Source: JAHFUI01 sp039931615 (GTDB taxonomy: Bacteria; Acidobacteriota; Vicinamibacteria; Vicinamibacterales; CAVVIG01). From it: 64,000 nucleotides of DNA. Numbering within the stretch: position 1 is the stretch's first letter; each line of letters opens with the position of its first letter. The notes under the pieces are model-generated. The model was not told the DNA's origin. It saw nothing but the letters and a program-made list of their open reading frames with translations, and ran no database searches. Both the position numbers and the translations under genes were made by a program. The DNA lies in contig JBDTRR010000001.1 of the NCBI GenBank assembly GCA_039931615.1, forward strand, positions 248,001 to 312,000, given 5' to 3'. Below, piece after piece: positions 1 through 7,422 of the stretch.

Positions 1-855
1 GGGCGGCTCGAAATCTTCGGGCTCGATCTGCGACACGTGCCCAGCGTGGAGGCGTTCTGCCGCGATCTGGTCGCCAGCCGTGAGCGGCTCGACTTCATCA
101 TCAACAATGCCTGCCAGACGGTTCGCCGGCCGCCCGGGTTCTATGCACACCTGCTGGCCGGCGAACTGACCGCGGCGACTGACTTGCCTGAGCATGTCCG
201 CCGCCTGCTCGGCGAGCCGCCGCCCGGACCGCCCGCGCTGGCGACGAACGGATCGATCGCCGCACCGTTGTCGGCAGTGCGAACGCTCGATGAGGAGTTC
301 GCCGTCCGAACCAGCATCTTCCCCGTCGGTCAACTGGACGAGGATCTGCAGCAGGTCGATCGCCGCGACAGGAATTCATGGCGCCTGCTGCTCGCCGATG
401 TGCCGACGGTAGAAATGCTCGAAGTGCAGCTGGTGAACGCGATCGCCCCGTTCCTCTTCAACGCCCGCCTGAAACCGCTGCTGCTCCGGACGCCCGAGCG
501 CGACAAACACGTCGTCAACGTCTCGGCGGTCGAAGGACAGTTCTACCGCATCGCCAAGACGACGCGCCATCCGCATACCAACATGGCGAAGGCGGCGCTG
601 AACATGATGACGCGCACGGCCGCCACGGACTACTTCAACGACGGCATTCACATGAACAGCGTCGACACCGGGTGGGTGACCGACGAGGACCCGATCGAGA
701 TGGCGCGGCGCAAGACGGCTGAACAGCGCTTTCATCCGCCGCTCGATGCCGTCGATGGCGGCGCCCGCATCGTCGCGCCAATCGTCACGGGTTTCAACAC
801 CGGCACCCACGTGTGGGGGCAGTTCCTGAAGGACTACAAGCCGACGGCGTGGTAG
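1..855 (+). CDS. SDR-family oxidoreductase, 5' end outside window
   Basis: The reading frame is open from the first base and runs to a TAG at 853-855, so the gene starts upstream of the window; the GTG at 37 is probably internal. The NNAC element near the start matches the NNAG strand-4 motif of classical short-chain dehydrogenases. Further on, a serine-containing strand (NVSAVEGQFYR) and a Tyr/Lys-like helix (HTNMAKAALNMM) lie where the catalytic residues should be. In the helix the expected YxxxK reads HTNMAK, so the catalytic tyrosine appears to be replaced. A Rossmann NAD(P)-binding oxidoreductase is the likely fold; the substrate is unknown. The glycine-rich nucleotide-binding N-terminus cannot be seen. 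It is convergent with the patatin gene, and the 130 bp between them show nothing recognisable. Confidence 0.75.
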   Translation, partial: GRLEIFGLDLRHVPSVEAFCRDLVASRERLDFIINNACQTVRRPPGFYAHLLAGELTAATDLPEHVRRLLGEPPPGPPALATNGSIAAPLSAVRTLDEEFAVRTSIFPVGQLDEDLQQVDRRDRNSWRLLLADVPTVEMLEVQLVNAIAPFLFNARLKPLLLRTPERDKHVVNVSAVEGQFYRIAKTTRHPHTNMAKAALNMMTRTAATDYFNDGIHMNSVDTGWVTDEDPIEMARRKTAEQRFHPPLDAVDGGARIVAPIVTGFNTGTHVWGQFLKDYKPTAW

Positions 856-985
856 GCCGCCCGGACGGCCGCGCCGATTGATTCGACGTGCGGGCGTCCG
901 CACTGCGACCGGGACCTGCCGGCCGCGCGTCGACCCGGTCGGCCGTGGTCTCAGCCGATGCGACCCCATCGATATTCCATCGACG

Positions 986-2146
986 TCACGTTGGACTGGT
1001 GCTGTGGAGAAAGTTCGCGAAATGAGCCCTGCTGACCTGCGCGGCGGCCGCCGCCCCGACTCGTCTCAGCGCCTCGATGTGGTCGACTGAATCCATCTGC
1101 TGCACGTCATCGGGACGGATGTCGTCGAGCCCCAGGGCGGTGAGACCGGCCCTGGAGAGATCGACGTTGTATCGCATGTACGTGAACAGTTTCGGCTCGA
1201 CCGGCCCGGGCACGCGGCCTTCGGGCAGTGGATCGATGACGCCGATCAGATCCCCGACCTCGCGATCGAGCGTCGCGCCGCAGCGCGTCCGGCCGAACGC
1301 GCGGCAGAGGAAGTCCTGCTCGTTCGAGGCCGCAAACATCAAAGCGGACGGAATAGAGGTGGCGTTGTAGACGAGATTCATCTGCCCGGGCATGAGGTTC
1401 GCGTTGGCGTCCGCCGCCGCGCCCGTGCCCACCGAGACGAGCAGCATCGTCTGCTCGCCAACGGGCCAGCACAGCTGGTAGGGCGCCATCGTCGCCATGA
1501 GGAATAGCTGAAACGCCGGGTTGTTGTACATCGTGACGCCACCGTCGACGAAGATGAAGCGGTCCTTCCCGACCTGAACCGTCTCTGGGGGGAAGTAGGT
1601 GGGAGCGGCCGTGCTCGCCCGTACCAGCTGCCAGAGTGGCAGATCGAGATTGCAGTTCGAGCGCGAGCGGGCGTTGTACTTCGCCCTCGGATTGTTGGAA
1701 ATCGGCCACGGCGAGTCGGTCGTGGCGTTCCGCATGACGAGGAGCAGCAGCGTCTTCAACTGCGCGTCTCCGAGCGTCGAATGGCGGCCGAGTTCAGCCT
1801 GAAGCAGCGCCGCCAGATTCGCATCGCCGAACTTGTAGCGAAAACGCTCGAGGAGGCTGGCGCGATCGAACATTTCCCGGCCGCTCTTCAGGTAAAAGTC
1901 GCGGATCTGCCGGATCGGCCAGCCGAGCGCCAGGCACGTGGCGATGATCGCGCCCGTGCTGGTGCCCGCGACGTAATCGAAATAGTCGGCCAGCACGAAA
2001 TCATCGTCGCGTTCGAGCTCACGGCGGAGCGTGTCTTCCATCCTGGCCAGGATTTCGAGGGTAATCAGCCCGCGAATTCCGCCGCCGTCGAGGGCGAGCA
2101 GTTTGTACGGTGGTGCTTTGGTCAGCTTGTCGAGTACGGTCGTCAT
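986..2146 (-). CDS. Patatin-like phospholipase, SLOG-associated
   Basis: This 386-residue protein has the full patatin catalytic set: the GGGIRG oxyanion loop at residues 21-26, the nucleophile elbow GTSTG at 61-65 (Ser63), and the DGG motif with the catalytic aspartate at 201-203. A serine-aspartate acyl hydrolase acting on membrane phospholipids is therefore expected. No signal peptide is visible, so the enzyme should be cytosolic or peripheral to the inner membrane. It lies 17 bp downstream of the SLOG-like gene on the same strand and is almost certainly co-transcribed with it. In CBASS and related nucleotide-signalling systems, patatins such as CapV are effectors switched on by a nucleotide. 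A sensor-effector relationship with the upstream protein is my inference. A housekeeping lipase is the alternative. Confidence 0.9.
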   Translation of the reverse strand: MTTVLDKLTKAPPYKLLALDGGGIRGLITLEILARMEDTLRRELERDDDFVLADYFDYVAGTSTGAIIATCLALGWPIRQIRDFYLKSGREMFDRASLLERFRYKFGDANLAALLQAELGRHSTLGDAQLKTLLLLVMRNATTDSPWPISNNPRAKYNARSRSNCNLDLPLWQLVRASTAAPTYFPPETVQVGKDRFIFVDGGVTMYNNPAFQLFLMATMAPYQLCWPVGEQTMLLVSVGTGAAADANANLMPGQMNLVYNATSIPSALMFAASNEQDFLCRAFGRTRCGATLDREVGDLIGVIDPLPEGRVPGPVEPKLFTYMRYNVDLSRAGLTALGLDDIRPDDVQQMDSVDHIEALRRVGAAAAAQVSRAHFANFLHSTSPT

Positions 2147-2163
2147 CCCAGCACCGAGAGCAT

Positions 2164-2721
2164 CTACTGATGATCTGACGGACTGGCGGTGTCGATTTCA
2201 CGAACCGGCCAGCCGCGCGCGCGCGCGTCACTGAGGAACGCCCCGGTCACGTCGCCCGTGCCGCGCGTGGCTCCATTCCAGAGGACCAATGCCGCATACC
2301 TCGCCGCCGATCCCTGGGACACAGCTTCGGCCTCGTCAAAAATCTTGCCGTTTGTCGTCAAGTACGTCTCGGCATCGTCGGCATCCAGACTCAGTTCCAC
2401 GAGGTCGCCGGCAGCCGCGACGGTCTTCACGATGGCATCGAAGGCCGATCCCCAGTCGCCGGGGCGGTCGGTCACCGACGTGGCGCGAAACCGGGCGCGC
2501 TCGAAGGGGAGAATGATCCGCCGTCTGATGCGCAGCGCTGCGGCGGCTTCGAGCACGAGGAGGTCCGATCCGCAGGCGGCGGATCCGACGACGGCAGTCG
2601 GACCGAGCTCGCGCAGAATTCGTTCGATTTCGTGACGCACGCGCGGAACGGCGGCGGGAGGGAACCTCGTCGATTTAGCGTCAGCGGCGTCGACTCGCCG
2701 CCCTGCATACACCACAATCAT
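2164..2721 (-). CDS. SLOG-like nucleotide-binding domain protein
   Basis: I place the start at the ATG at 2721, which begins MIVVYAGRRVDAADA; a GAGG Shine-Dalgarno lies 6 nt upstream. A longer open frame reaches 2829, but its extra residues look non-coding. The 185-residue product has a Rossmann-like layout: a first hydrophobic strand, a helix, then VVGSAACGSDLLVLEAA (glycine/alanine-rich loop at about residues 44-60), then a strand ending in ILPFERARFRATSV. This resembles the SLOG (SMF/DprA-LOG) superfamily, whose members bind or process nucleotides and are often linked to effector domains. It is the first gene of a two-gene operon with the patatin. The family assignment is from fold-like pattern only; no strict catalytic motif is seen. 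Confidence 0.55.
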   Translation of the reverse strand: MIVVYAGRRVDAADAKSTRFPPAAVPRVRHEIERILRELGPTAVVGSAACGSDLLVLEAAAALRIRRRIILPFERARFRATSVTDRPGDWGSAFDAIVKTVAAAGDLVELSLDADDAETYLTTNGKIFDEAEAVSQGSAARYAALVLWNGATRGTGDVTGAFLSDARARGWPVREIDTASPSDHQ

Positions 2722-2913
2722 GAGCGGCCTCGTGTGCCGAACGGTGTGAAGCCGCAGATGGTAGCAGAAGAGAGCACTGAGAACTTCCCGGCTGAAGTTG
2801 GACACGAAATGTCGATCGCTCCTAGACACAGAGAACTTCTTGATGTAAAGTAGGCGCCTCGATCGCAGGCAGCGGCGGCCGCGTTTTCACGCCGGTTTGG
2901 GGAGTGGCAGCAC

Positions 2914-3945
2914 ATGACATCATCTGTGACGAACCCCGGGAAGGTATTCGCCCGCGTCGCGCTGGCCCTGGCCGTGGCGGCGACGGGCATTTACGTCGCG
3001 AGCTCAGACCCGCCGGGCGGGGCCGTCGTCGGATTCCTGCTCATGCTTGCCGTGGTCCTCTTCGGCGTGAGGACCGCGCGACGCCGGCTGCCGACCTGGG
3101 CCGGGCGCGCCGCGGTCGCGGTCGGCGCTCTCATTGCCGCGGTGGCGGCATTTCTCATTCATTCGATCAAGATCGAGGCGCCTCTCTTCGCGCAGGCGCC
3201 GGGCGTGCCGTCGGTCAGCGCGTCGCCACCCTCGCCACAACTGGCGGCAGCCGTCGATCGCGCGCGGCCGATGGTGCGCGCGGCCATCGTGGAGCAGAAC
3301 CTGCCGGGAGTCTCGATCGCAGTCGGCATCGGCGTCAGCCCCGGGAATATACTCTGGGCCGAAGGGTTCGGATGGAGGGACGTCGTCACGCAGACGCCCG
3401 TCACACCCGAGACTCGATTCAACATCGGGACGGCGGCACAGGTGGTCCCCCCCGCCGCGGTCGTGTCCCTCGGCCTGACCCATACCGGTACGGATTCGGC
3501 GGCCGAGTGGAGCCCGGATCATGTCGGGGAGCCGGAAGAGGACTTCCCAGGCTTCACGGCCGTCCACGACCTCATCCTCAGGCCGATTGGGCTCAGCGCC
3601 CCCCGACAGCCGTTGCCGGGCGATCGCGCGACGTTCTACGTGCCGGCCACATTCTGGCGGGGCTTCACCACAGATCCCCGCCGCGGACGACGACTGATGT
3701 ATATGCGCGACCTGGCGTGCTGTGCGGGGAGAATGGCGTTCTATTCAACGCCGTCCGATCTCGTCCGCTTTGCCCTGGCGACAAATGCGGACAGCGCCAA
3801 CGGCGAGCTCGCAGGCGGAAGCGTGCTGTCGCTGATGAGGCGCCGCGACAACGGGATCGTCGTTGCCGTGGCGTCGAACATCGCGCACGCCAACACGGCC
3901 GCTCTCGCGCAACAAGTGGCTGGCACCTTCGCCGCACAGAAATAG
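2914..3945 (+). CDS. Degenerate beta-lactamase-like (serine hydrolase) membrane protein
   Basis: Three hydrophobic segments near residues 12-30, 36-52 and 65-84 are followed by a region resembling the class C beta-lactamase/PBP4 family (PVTPETRFNIGTAAQ, later FYSTPSDLVRFALA and a closing VVAVASN strand). In the active family the stretch after RFNIG carries SxxK with the nucleophilic serine and the lysine base. Here the corresponding positions 173-176 read TAAQ, and the Tyr-x-Asn motif is not found, so hydrolase activity is unlikely. The segment between the two halves is also short for the family, suggesting an internal deletion. The gene may be a pseudogene still open by chance or a binding-only relic. 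It is divergent from the SLOG gene. Confidence 0.6.
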   Translation: MTSSVTNPGKVFARVALALAVAATGIYVASSDPPGGAVVGFLLMLAVVLFGVRTARRRLPTWAGRAAVAVGALIAAVAAFLIHSIKIEAPLFAQAPGVPSVSASPPSPQLAAAVDRARPMVRAAIVEQNLPGVSIAVGIGVSPGNILWAEGFGWRDVVTQTPVTPETRFNIGTAAQVVPPAAVVSLGLTHTGTDSAAEWSPDHVGEPEEDFPGFTAVHDLILRPIGLSAPRQPLPGDRATFYVPATFWRGFTTDPRRGRRLMYMRDLACCAGRMAFYSTPSDLVRFALATNADSANGELAGGSVLSLMRRRDNGIVVAVASNIAHANTAALAQQVAGTFAAQK

Positions 3946-3963
3946 ACCGCCGCGCCAAAGTGG

Positions 3964-4095
3964 CCACTCTGGCCCGCGCGGCTGCGGAGAAGTCCCGGCT
4001 TCTCGATCGCCGCGATTCTCACCCTGGCGATGGGGATTGGTGCCAACACCGCGATTTTCAGCGTCATCAGCGGCGTCCTGTTCATTGCCCGCTGA
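3964..4095 (+). pseudogene. Remnant of an ADOP/MacB-like ABC permease
   Basis: Translation in the frame continuing past the preceding TAG gives LRRSPGFSIAAILTLAMG followed by IGANTAIFSVISGVLF and a stop at 4093-4095. This closely matches the N-terminal first transmembrane segment of ADOP permeases, the MacB-like proteins abundant in Acidobacteriota. Only about 40 codons remain; the periplasmic domain and other helices are absent. There is no start codon or ribosome binding site of its own. I read it as debris from a deleted permease gene. Confidence 0.6.
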
Positions 4096-4111
4096 GAACT
4101 GCGGCATGCGC

Positions 4112-4579
4112 TCACGGCAGTCGTCCGGCGGGCCAGGGCTTGACGTAGTCGAACGGTAAAAAGCGACGGATGCGCTGAAAGTTCCGATCGTTCTCGGTGA
4201 CGAGCACGCAACCGGCCTCACGACACGACAGCGCCAACAGGACATCGTTTGCGAATGACTTCGACACGCGGCCGACCTCGAGCCCGTCCCTTCGTGCCAT
4301 GTCCGAAAGCAGATCGCCAGACTGGTGCCAGGCAGCGGCGGAGGGCGCAAGAGTGCGCCCGGATCGCTCGAACACACTCAGGACGTGGCGTTCGAGCGCC
4401 TTCCGGTCCCGTTCCCGCGTCACACCGGCTCGCAACTCCTGGGCGACGACGGCACTGAGGTATTCGAACGGTGCCAACGCCTGGTGAAATCTCTGCAGGG
4501 CCTGGTTGGCCGTCGGGTGGCGAAACGCGTCGATGAAGAGCTGCGTGTCCAGGACGTACTTGGGCGTCGTCCGGGTCAC
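4112..4579 (-). CDS. PIN-domain ribonuclease toxin (VapC-type)
   Basis: The start is the GTG at 4579, which overlaps the antitoxin TGA by two bases, so translation is coupled. The 155-residue product begins TRTTPKYVLDTQLFIDAF, with the first PIN aspartate near residue 10. A conserved glutamate follows in VAQELRAG, then an aspartate in SFANDVLLAL and an acidic C-terminal strand VTENDRNF. This is the four-acid Mg2+ site of PIN nucleases. Such toxins cleave RNA, often tRNA, when freed from their antitoxin. An upstream longer frame overlaps the antitoxin gene and is not needed. The target RNA cannot be judged from the sequence. Confidence 0.85.
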   Translation of the reverse strand: MTRTTPKYVLDTQLFIDAFRHPTANQALQRFHQALAPFEYLSAVVAQELRAGVTRERDRKALERHVLSVFERSGRTLAPSAAAWHQSGDLLSDMARRDGLEVGRVSKSFANDVLLALSCREAGCVLVTENDRNFQRIRRFLPFDYVKPWPAGRLP

Positions 4580-4806
4580 GGCTCGAGGTCTGGAGACGCG
4601 ATCTCGACATCGAGCATGGACCGTGTACCGTCGACGAGCTGGCGCTGAAACACGGCGAGGTCGAGCGCTCGCTCGATGGCCTCGGTTGCCGTCGCCGCGC
4701 CAAGCGCCCGCTGGGCCGCCTTCAACTTCGACAACGGCAGCCGGTAGGTGCGGGACACCCGCTCCTCGCGGCGCACTGCCCGCTTCCGCCCGGTCGGGTT
4801 CGGCAT
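4576..4806 (-). CDS. Antitoxin paired with the PIN toxin
   Basis: This 76-residue basic protein starts with MPNPTGRKRAVRREER and continues with SRTYRLPLSKLKAAQRALG, then TATEAIERALDLAVFQRQ. The beta-strand plus two-helix pattern looks like a ribbon-helix-helix DNA-binding fold, followed by a short acidic tail that would block the toxin. It overlaps the toxin start by four bases (GTGA arrangement). A perfect inverted repeat 11 bp upstream of its ATG is a natural autoregulatory operator. The antitoxin identity is inferred from size, charge and position. Confidence 0.75.
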   Translation of the reverse strand: MPNPTGRKRAVRREERVSRTYRLPLSKLKAAQRALGAATATEAIERALDLAVFQRQLVDGTRSMLDVEIASPDLEP

Positions 4807-4816
4807 CAGGGGCAGT

Positions 4817-4846
4817 GTATTGACATCTTTGTTCGTGTGTCAATAC
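4817..4846. promoter_or_regulatory. Palindromic operator of the toxin-antitoxin operon
   Basis: GTATTGACA at 4817-4825 and TGTCAATAC at 4838-4846 form a perfect 9-bp inverted repeat with a 12-bp centre, immediately upstream of the antitoxin start. Each arm contains TTGACA, the -35 consensus, in both orientations. On the minus strand the second arm falls near the -10 position, so a dimeric antitoxin bound here would cover both promoter elements. This is the usual layout for conditional repression of such operons. Confidence 0.6.
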
Positions 4847-5019
4847 GCCAATGACGAGGAGGGATCGACGATCCGCACACTCTCGCCGGCCTTCGCGTTC
4901 TTGATCGGTCCGACAGTTGGATTGGCGCTCGCCGCGCTGCAATGGTCACGTCGACTGGGTGCCGCTTTCCTGCGCTGGCCGCCGCACCGAAGTGCGTTGG
5001 CAACGTAGCGACGTTCGCC

Positions 5020-5130
5020 TCATCGATCGCGGGCGCACCATAGAACGGCTCCCTCGAGATGCACGGTTTGCCCGCTGCTCGTCTTCCAGCCCGGCTCGAA
5101 AATCCGCCGTTCCTCGTTGAACTTCCACAT
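5020..5130 (-). CDS. Possible small protein, 36 residues, unknown
   Basis: An ATG at 5128-5130 is preceded by AGGAAG at a good distance (8 nt) and by an AT-rich TATA-like stretch in an otherwise GC-rich region. The frame encodes MWKFNEERRIFEPGWKTSSG, then QTVHLEGAVLWCARDR and a TGA at 5020-5022. It has the look of a genuine short ORF (good ribosome binding site, mixed composition), but I do not recognise a family. It lies between the toxin-antitoxin operon and tupA. The stretch 4850-5019 shows nothing else I can support. Confidence 0.3.
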   Translation of the reverse strand: MWKFNEERRIFEPGWKTSSGQTVHLEGAVLWCARDR

Positions 5131-5186
5131 GTGTTGTCTTCCTGCGCTATATTTCATGCCATACATCGTCAGGATGCACAGATTAC

Positions 5187-6059
5187 ATGACCGTATTTTG
5201 TCGGCGAGCGTGGAACGGCCCGCGCCGGCTCGCGCTCCTGCTCGCGTTCTCGCTTTCAGCCGCCGCGTGTGCGGACCAGTCAGCCGTCGCGACACTGCGC
5301 ATCGCCACCACGACGAGCGTCGACAACTCCGGGCTGTTGGCGGCGATTCTGCCGGCGTTCGAGCGCCGGGCTCATCTCAAGGTCGAGGTCCTGGCGGTGG
5401 GCAGCGGACAGGCGTTCGGCCTGCTCGAACGCGGCGATGTCGTGGCCGGCCTGACGCATGATCCGCAGGCGGAAGCGGCGGCGCTCGCGGCCGGACTCAT
5501 CACGGGCTATCGCAAGATCATGTTCAACGACTTCATCATCGTCGGGCCACCCGAAGACGTGGCCGGCGTCGCCGCTGCGGCCAACGCCGTGGACGCGATG
5601 CAGCGCATCGCATCGGCCGGGGCGGCGTTCGCCTCACGCGGCGATCGGTCCGGCACGCACTCGAGGGAGCAGGAACTGTGGGCGCTCGCGAGGCAACGGC
5701 CCGTCCGCGAGTTGTTGATTGAGACGGGCCAGGGCATGTCGGCAACTCTACGGGTGGCCAGCGAAAAGCGCGCCTACACGTTGACCGATCGGGCCACCTT
5801 CGAGCAGATCCGGTCCGGCCTGCGGTTGGCCGCCTTGTGCGAAGATGGATCCGCCCTGCTGAATTCCTATGCCGTCTTCCTGCGGGCCCGCTTGACCGCG
5901 ACCGAGCGCGCCGCGGCGACGACGCTCGCAGACTGGTTGGCGGACGGCGAGGGCCGTCAGCTCGTGGCCGGCTTTCTGACCAACGGGCAAACGATGTTCA
6001 CGGTCTGGCCCGCCGGGATGGCGCGCACCCGACCAACCGATCGGCCGGATGCTCGCTGA
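5187..6059 (+). CDS. tupA: Tungstate/molybdate-type ABC transporter, substrate-binding protein
   Basis: Basic residues and a hydrophobic stretch (residues 10-29, ending AACA) form a signal sequence; the cysteine could be lipidated, although the lipobox is imperfect. Residues 38-50 read RIATTTSVDNSGL, the oxyanion-binding start typical of TupA-type tungstate receptors. MFNDFIIVGP and FASRGDRSGTHSREQELW are further hallmarks of the family. The protein would capture tungstate outside the inner membrane and deliver it to TupBC. The gene overlaps tupB by 11 bp and heads a three-gene operon. Other genes in the window for pterin cofactor synthesis (moaE, moaD) and formate dehydrogenase assembly (fdhE) suit this role. 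Tungstate versus molybdate specificity cannot be proven from sequence. Confidence 0.88.
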   Translation: MTVFCRRAWNGPRRLALLLAFSLSAAACADQSAVATLRIATTTSVDNSGLLAAILPAFERRAHLKVEVLAVGSGQAFGLLERGDVVAGLTHDPQAEAAALAAGLITGYRKIMFNDFIIVGPPEDVAGVAAAANAVDAMQRIASAGAAFASRGDRSGTHSREQELWALARQRPVRELLIETGQGMSATLRVASEKRAYTLTDRATFEQIRSGLRLAALCEDGSALLNSYAVFLRARLTATERAAATTLADWLADGEGRQLVAGFLTNGQTMFTVWPAGMARTRPTDRPDAR

Positions 6060-6729
6060 GGTCGGACGGGCGCTGGCGCTGATCCTCGGCGGCGATGTCG
6101 AGGTCTGGCAGATTGCCGGGGTCTCGCTCACCGTCTCCCTCACCGCCGTGTTCGGAGCGGTCGCAGCCGGTTTGCCGATGGCCTACCTCCTGGCGTCGTC
6201 CGGCGCGCGTCGTGCGAGAGTGGGCCTGTGGATCGCGCATGGCCTGGCGGCGCTGCCGACCGTCGTCATCGGGCTCACGCTCTACCTGCTGCTGTCGGCG
6301 ACCGGTCCGCTCGGCTGGGCCCGGCTCCTCTACACGCGCACGGCGATGGCGGCCGCTCAGTTCGTGCTCGCGCTCCCACTGGTGGTCGCGGTGGTGCTCG
6401 GCGCGCTCCGCCGGCTGCCTCCGTCGGCGCACGAAGTGCTGGTGACTCACGGCGTCACACGGGCGCGACAAATGGGTTGGCTGCTGTGGGAGGTCAAGTC
6501 CGCCGTGGTATCAGGCACGTTCCTGGCCTTTTCCCGCGCCTTCACGGAACTCGGCGCGGCCTTGATTGTCGGCGGCAACATTCGGGGCGCCACCAGGACA
6601 CTGACGACCTATATCGCCCTCGAGTACGACCGCGGCGATGATGCACGCGCGATTGCGCTGGGACTGATCCTGCTGGCAGTCGCCCTGCTGACGAACTCCG
6701 TCATGCATGTCATTGTCGGCGAGCGATGA
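6049..6729 (+). CDS. tupB: Tungstate ABC transporter permease
   Basis: This 226-residue, very hydrophobic protein has about five to six membrane segments. An EAA-like cytoplasmic loop, FSRAFTELGAALIVGGN, lies at roughly residues 161-177; this is the contact site for the ATPase. Length and the paired TupA and TupC genes fit TupB. It starts inside the 3' end of tupA and ends with an ATGA overlap to tupC, so the operon is tightly coupled. Confidence 0.88.
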   Translation: MLAEVGRALALILGGDVEVWQIAGVSLTVSLTAVFGAVAAGLPMAYLLASSGARRARVGLWIAHGLAALPTVVIGLTLYLLLSATGPLGWARLLYTRTAMAAAQFVLALPLVVAVVLGALRRLPPSAHEVLVTHGVTRARQMGWLLWEVKSAVVSGTFLAFSRAFTELGAALIVGGNIRGATRTLTTYIALEYDRGDDARAIALGLILLAVALLTNSVMHVIVGER

Positions 6730-7403
6730 CCAACCAGCTGGGTCCGATCGTGCGCACGCGGCACCTGAAGGTCGGGTACGCGGGAAAAGCCGTCGCCACG
6801 ATCGCCGATCTCGATCTGGTCGGCGGTGTGGTCTGGCACGTGACCGGGCCCAACGGCTCGGGAAAGACCGCGCTCCTGAAGACCCTCGCCGGTTTGCTGC
6901 GCCCCGTTGCCGGCACGGTCGATCGGCGATGTGGAATCGGGACCGGGGAAGCAATTTACGTCCATTCCGTCCCGTATGTCTTTGCGGGCAGCGTCAGGCG
7001 CAATCTGACGCTCACTCATCCCAGCGCTGACGAGGTGCTGGCCGTCGCCGCAGCGTTCGGGCTGTCTACGCTCCTCGGGCGCGAGGCCACGACGCTCTCG
7101 TACGGTGAGCAGAGGCGGCTGGCGCTCGCGCGCGCGGTCGTGCGACACCCGGCTCTGCTTCTGGTCGACGAACCCGAGGGCGGCCTCGACGATGAGGCGA
7201 TGTCAGCCTGGCGAGCCTGCGCGGTTCGCGCCGTCGACGCGCGCCAACCCGTGCTGGTGGTAGCGGCTCATCGTCCGCTGGCCTTCGCGGCGGTCCTCGT
7301 GAGGCCGATCGACTTGTCGCAACCAGCACGAGACTCGACGGCCAAGTCCACGACAGACGCCGATCGCACTTCACGCCCGCCGCGAGCTGTGCTCCGCCAC
7401 TGA
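6726..7403 (+). CDS. tupC: Tungstate ABC transporter ATP-binding protein
   Basis: Canonical ABC ATPase motifs are visible in order: Walker A GPNGSGKTALL (about residues 40-50), signature LSYGEQRRLALARAVV, and Walker B LLLVDEPEGGLDD. A histidine follows at the expected switch position (VVAAHRP). The C-terminal 30 residues are low-complexity and polar. It is the last gene of the tup operon and shares ATGA with tupB. It would energise tungstate import. The next gene is convergent. Confidence 0.88.
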   Translation: MTNQLGPIVRTRHLKVGYAGKAVATIADLDLVGGVVWHVTGPNGSGKTALLKTLAGLLRPVAGTVDRRCGIGTGEAIYVHSVPYVFAGSVRRNLTLTHPSADEVLAVAAAFGLSTLLGREATTLSYGEQRRLALARAVVRHPALLLVDEPEGGLDDEAMSAWRACAVRAVDARQPVLVVAAHRPLAFAAVLVRPIDLSQPARDSTAKSTTDADRTSRPPRAVLRH

Positions 7404-7422
7404 TCGCGAACGCTCGACAGCT

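Noticed and set aside
4850..5186. Molybdenum/tungsten cofactor riboswitch before tupA
   Set aside because: I see no multi-stem conserved leader; most of the space is shared with a small reverse-strand frame and the toxin-antitoxin promoter.
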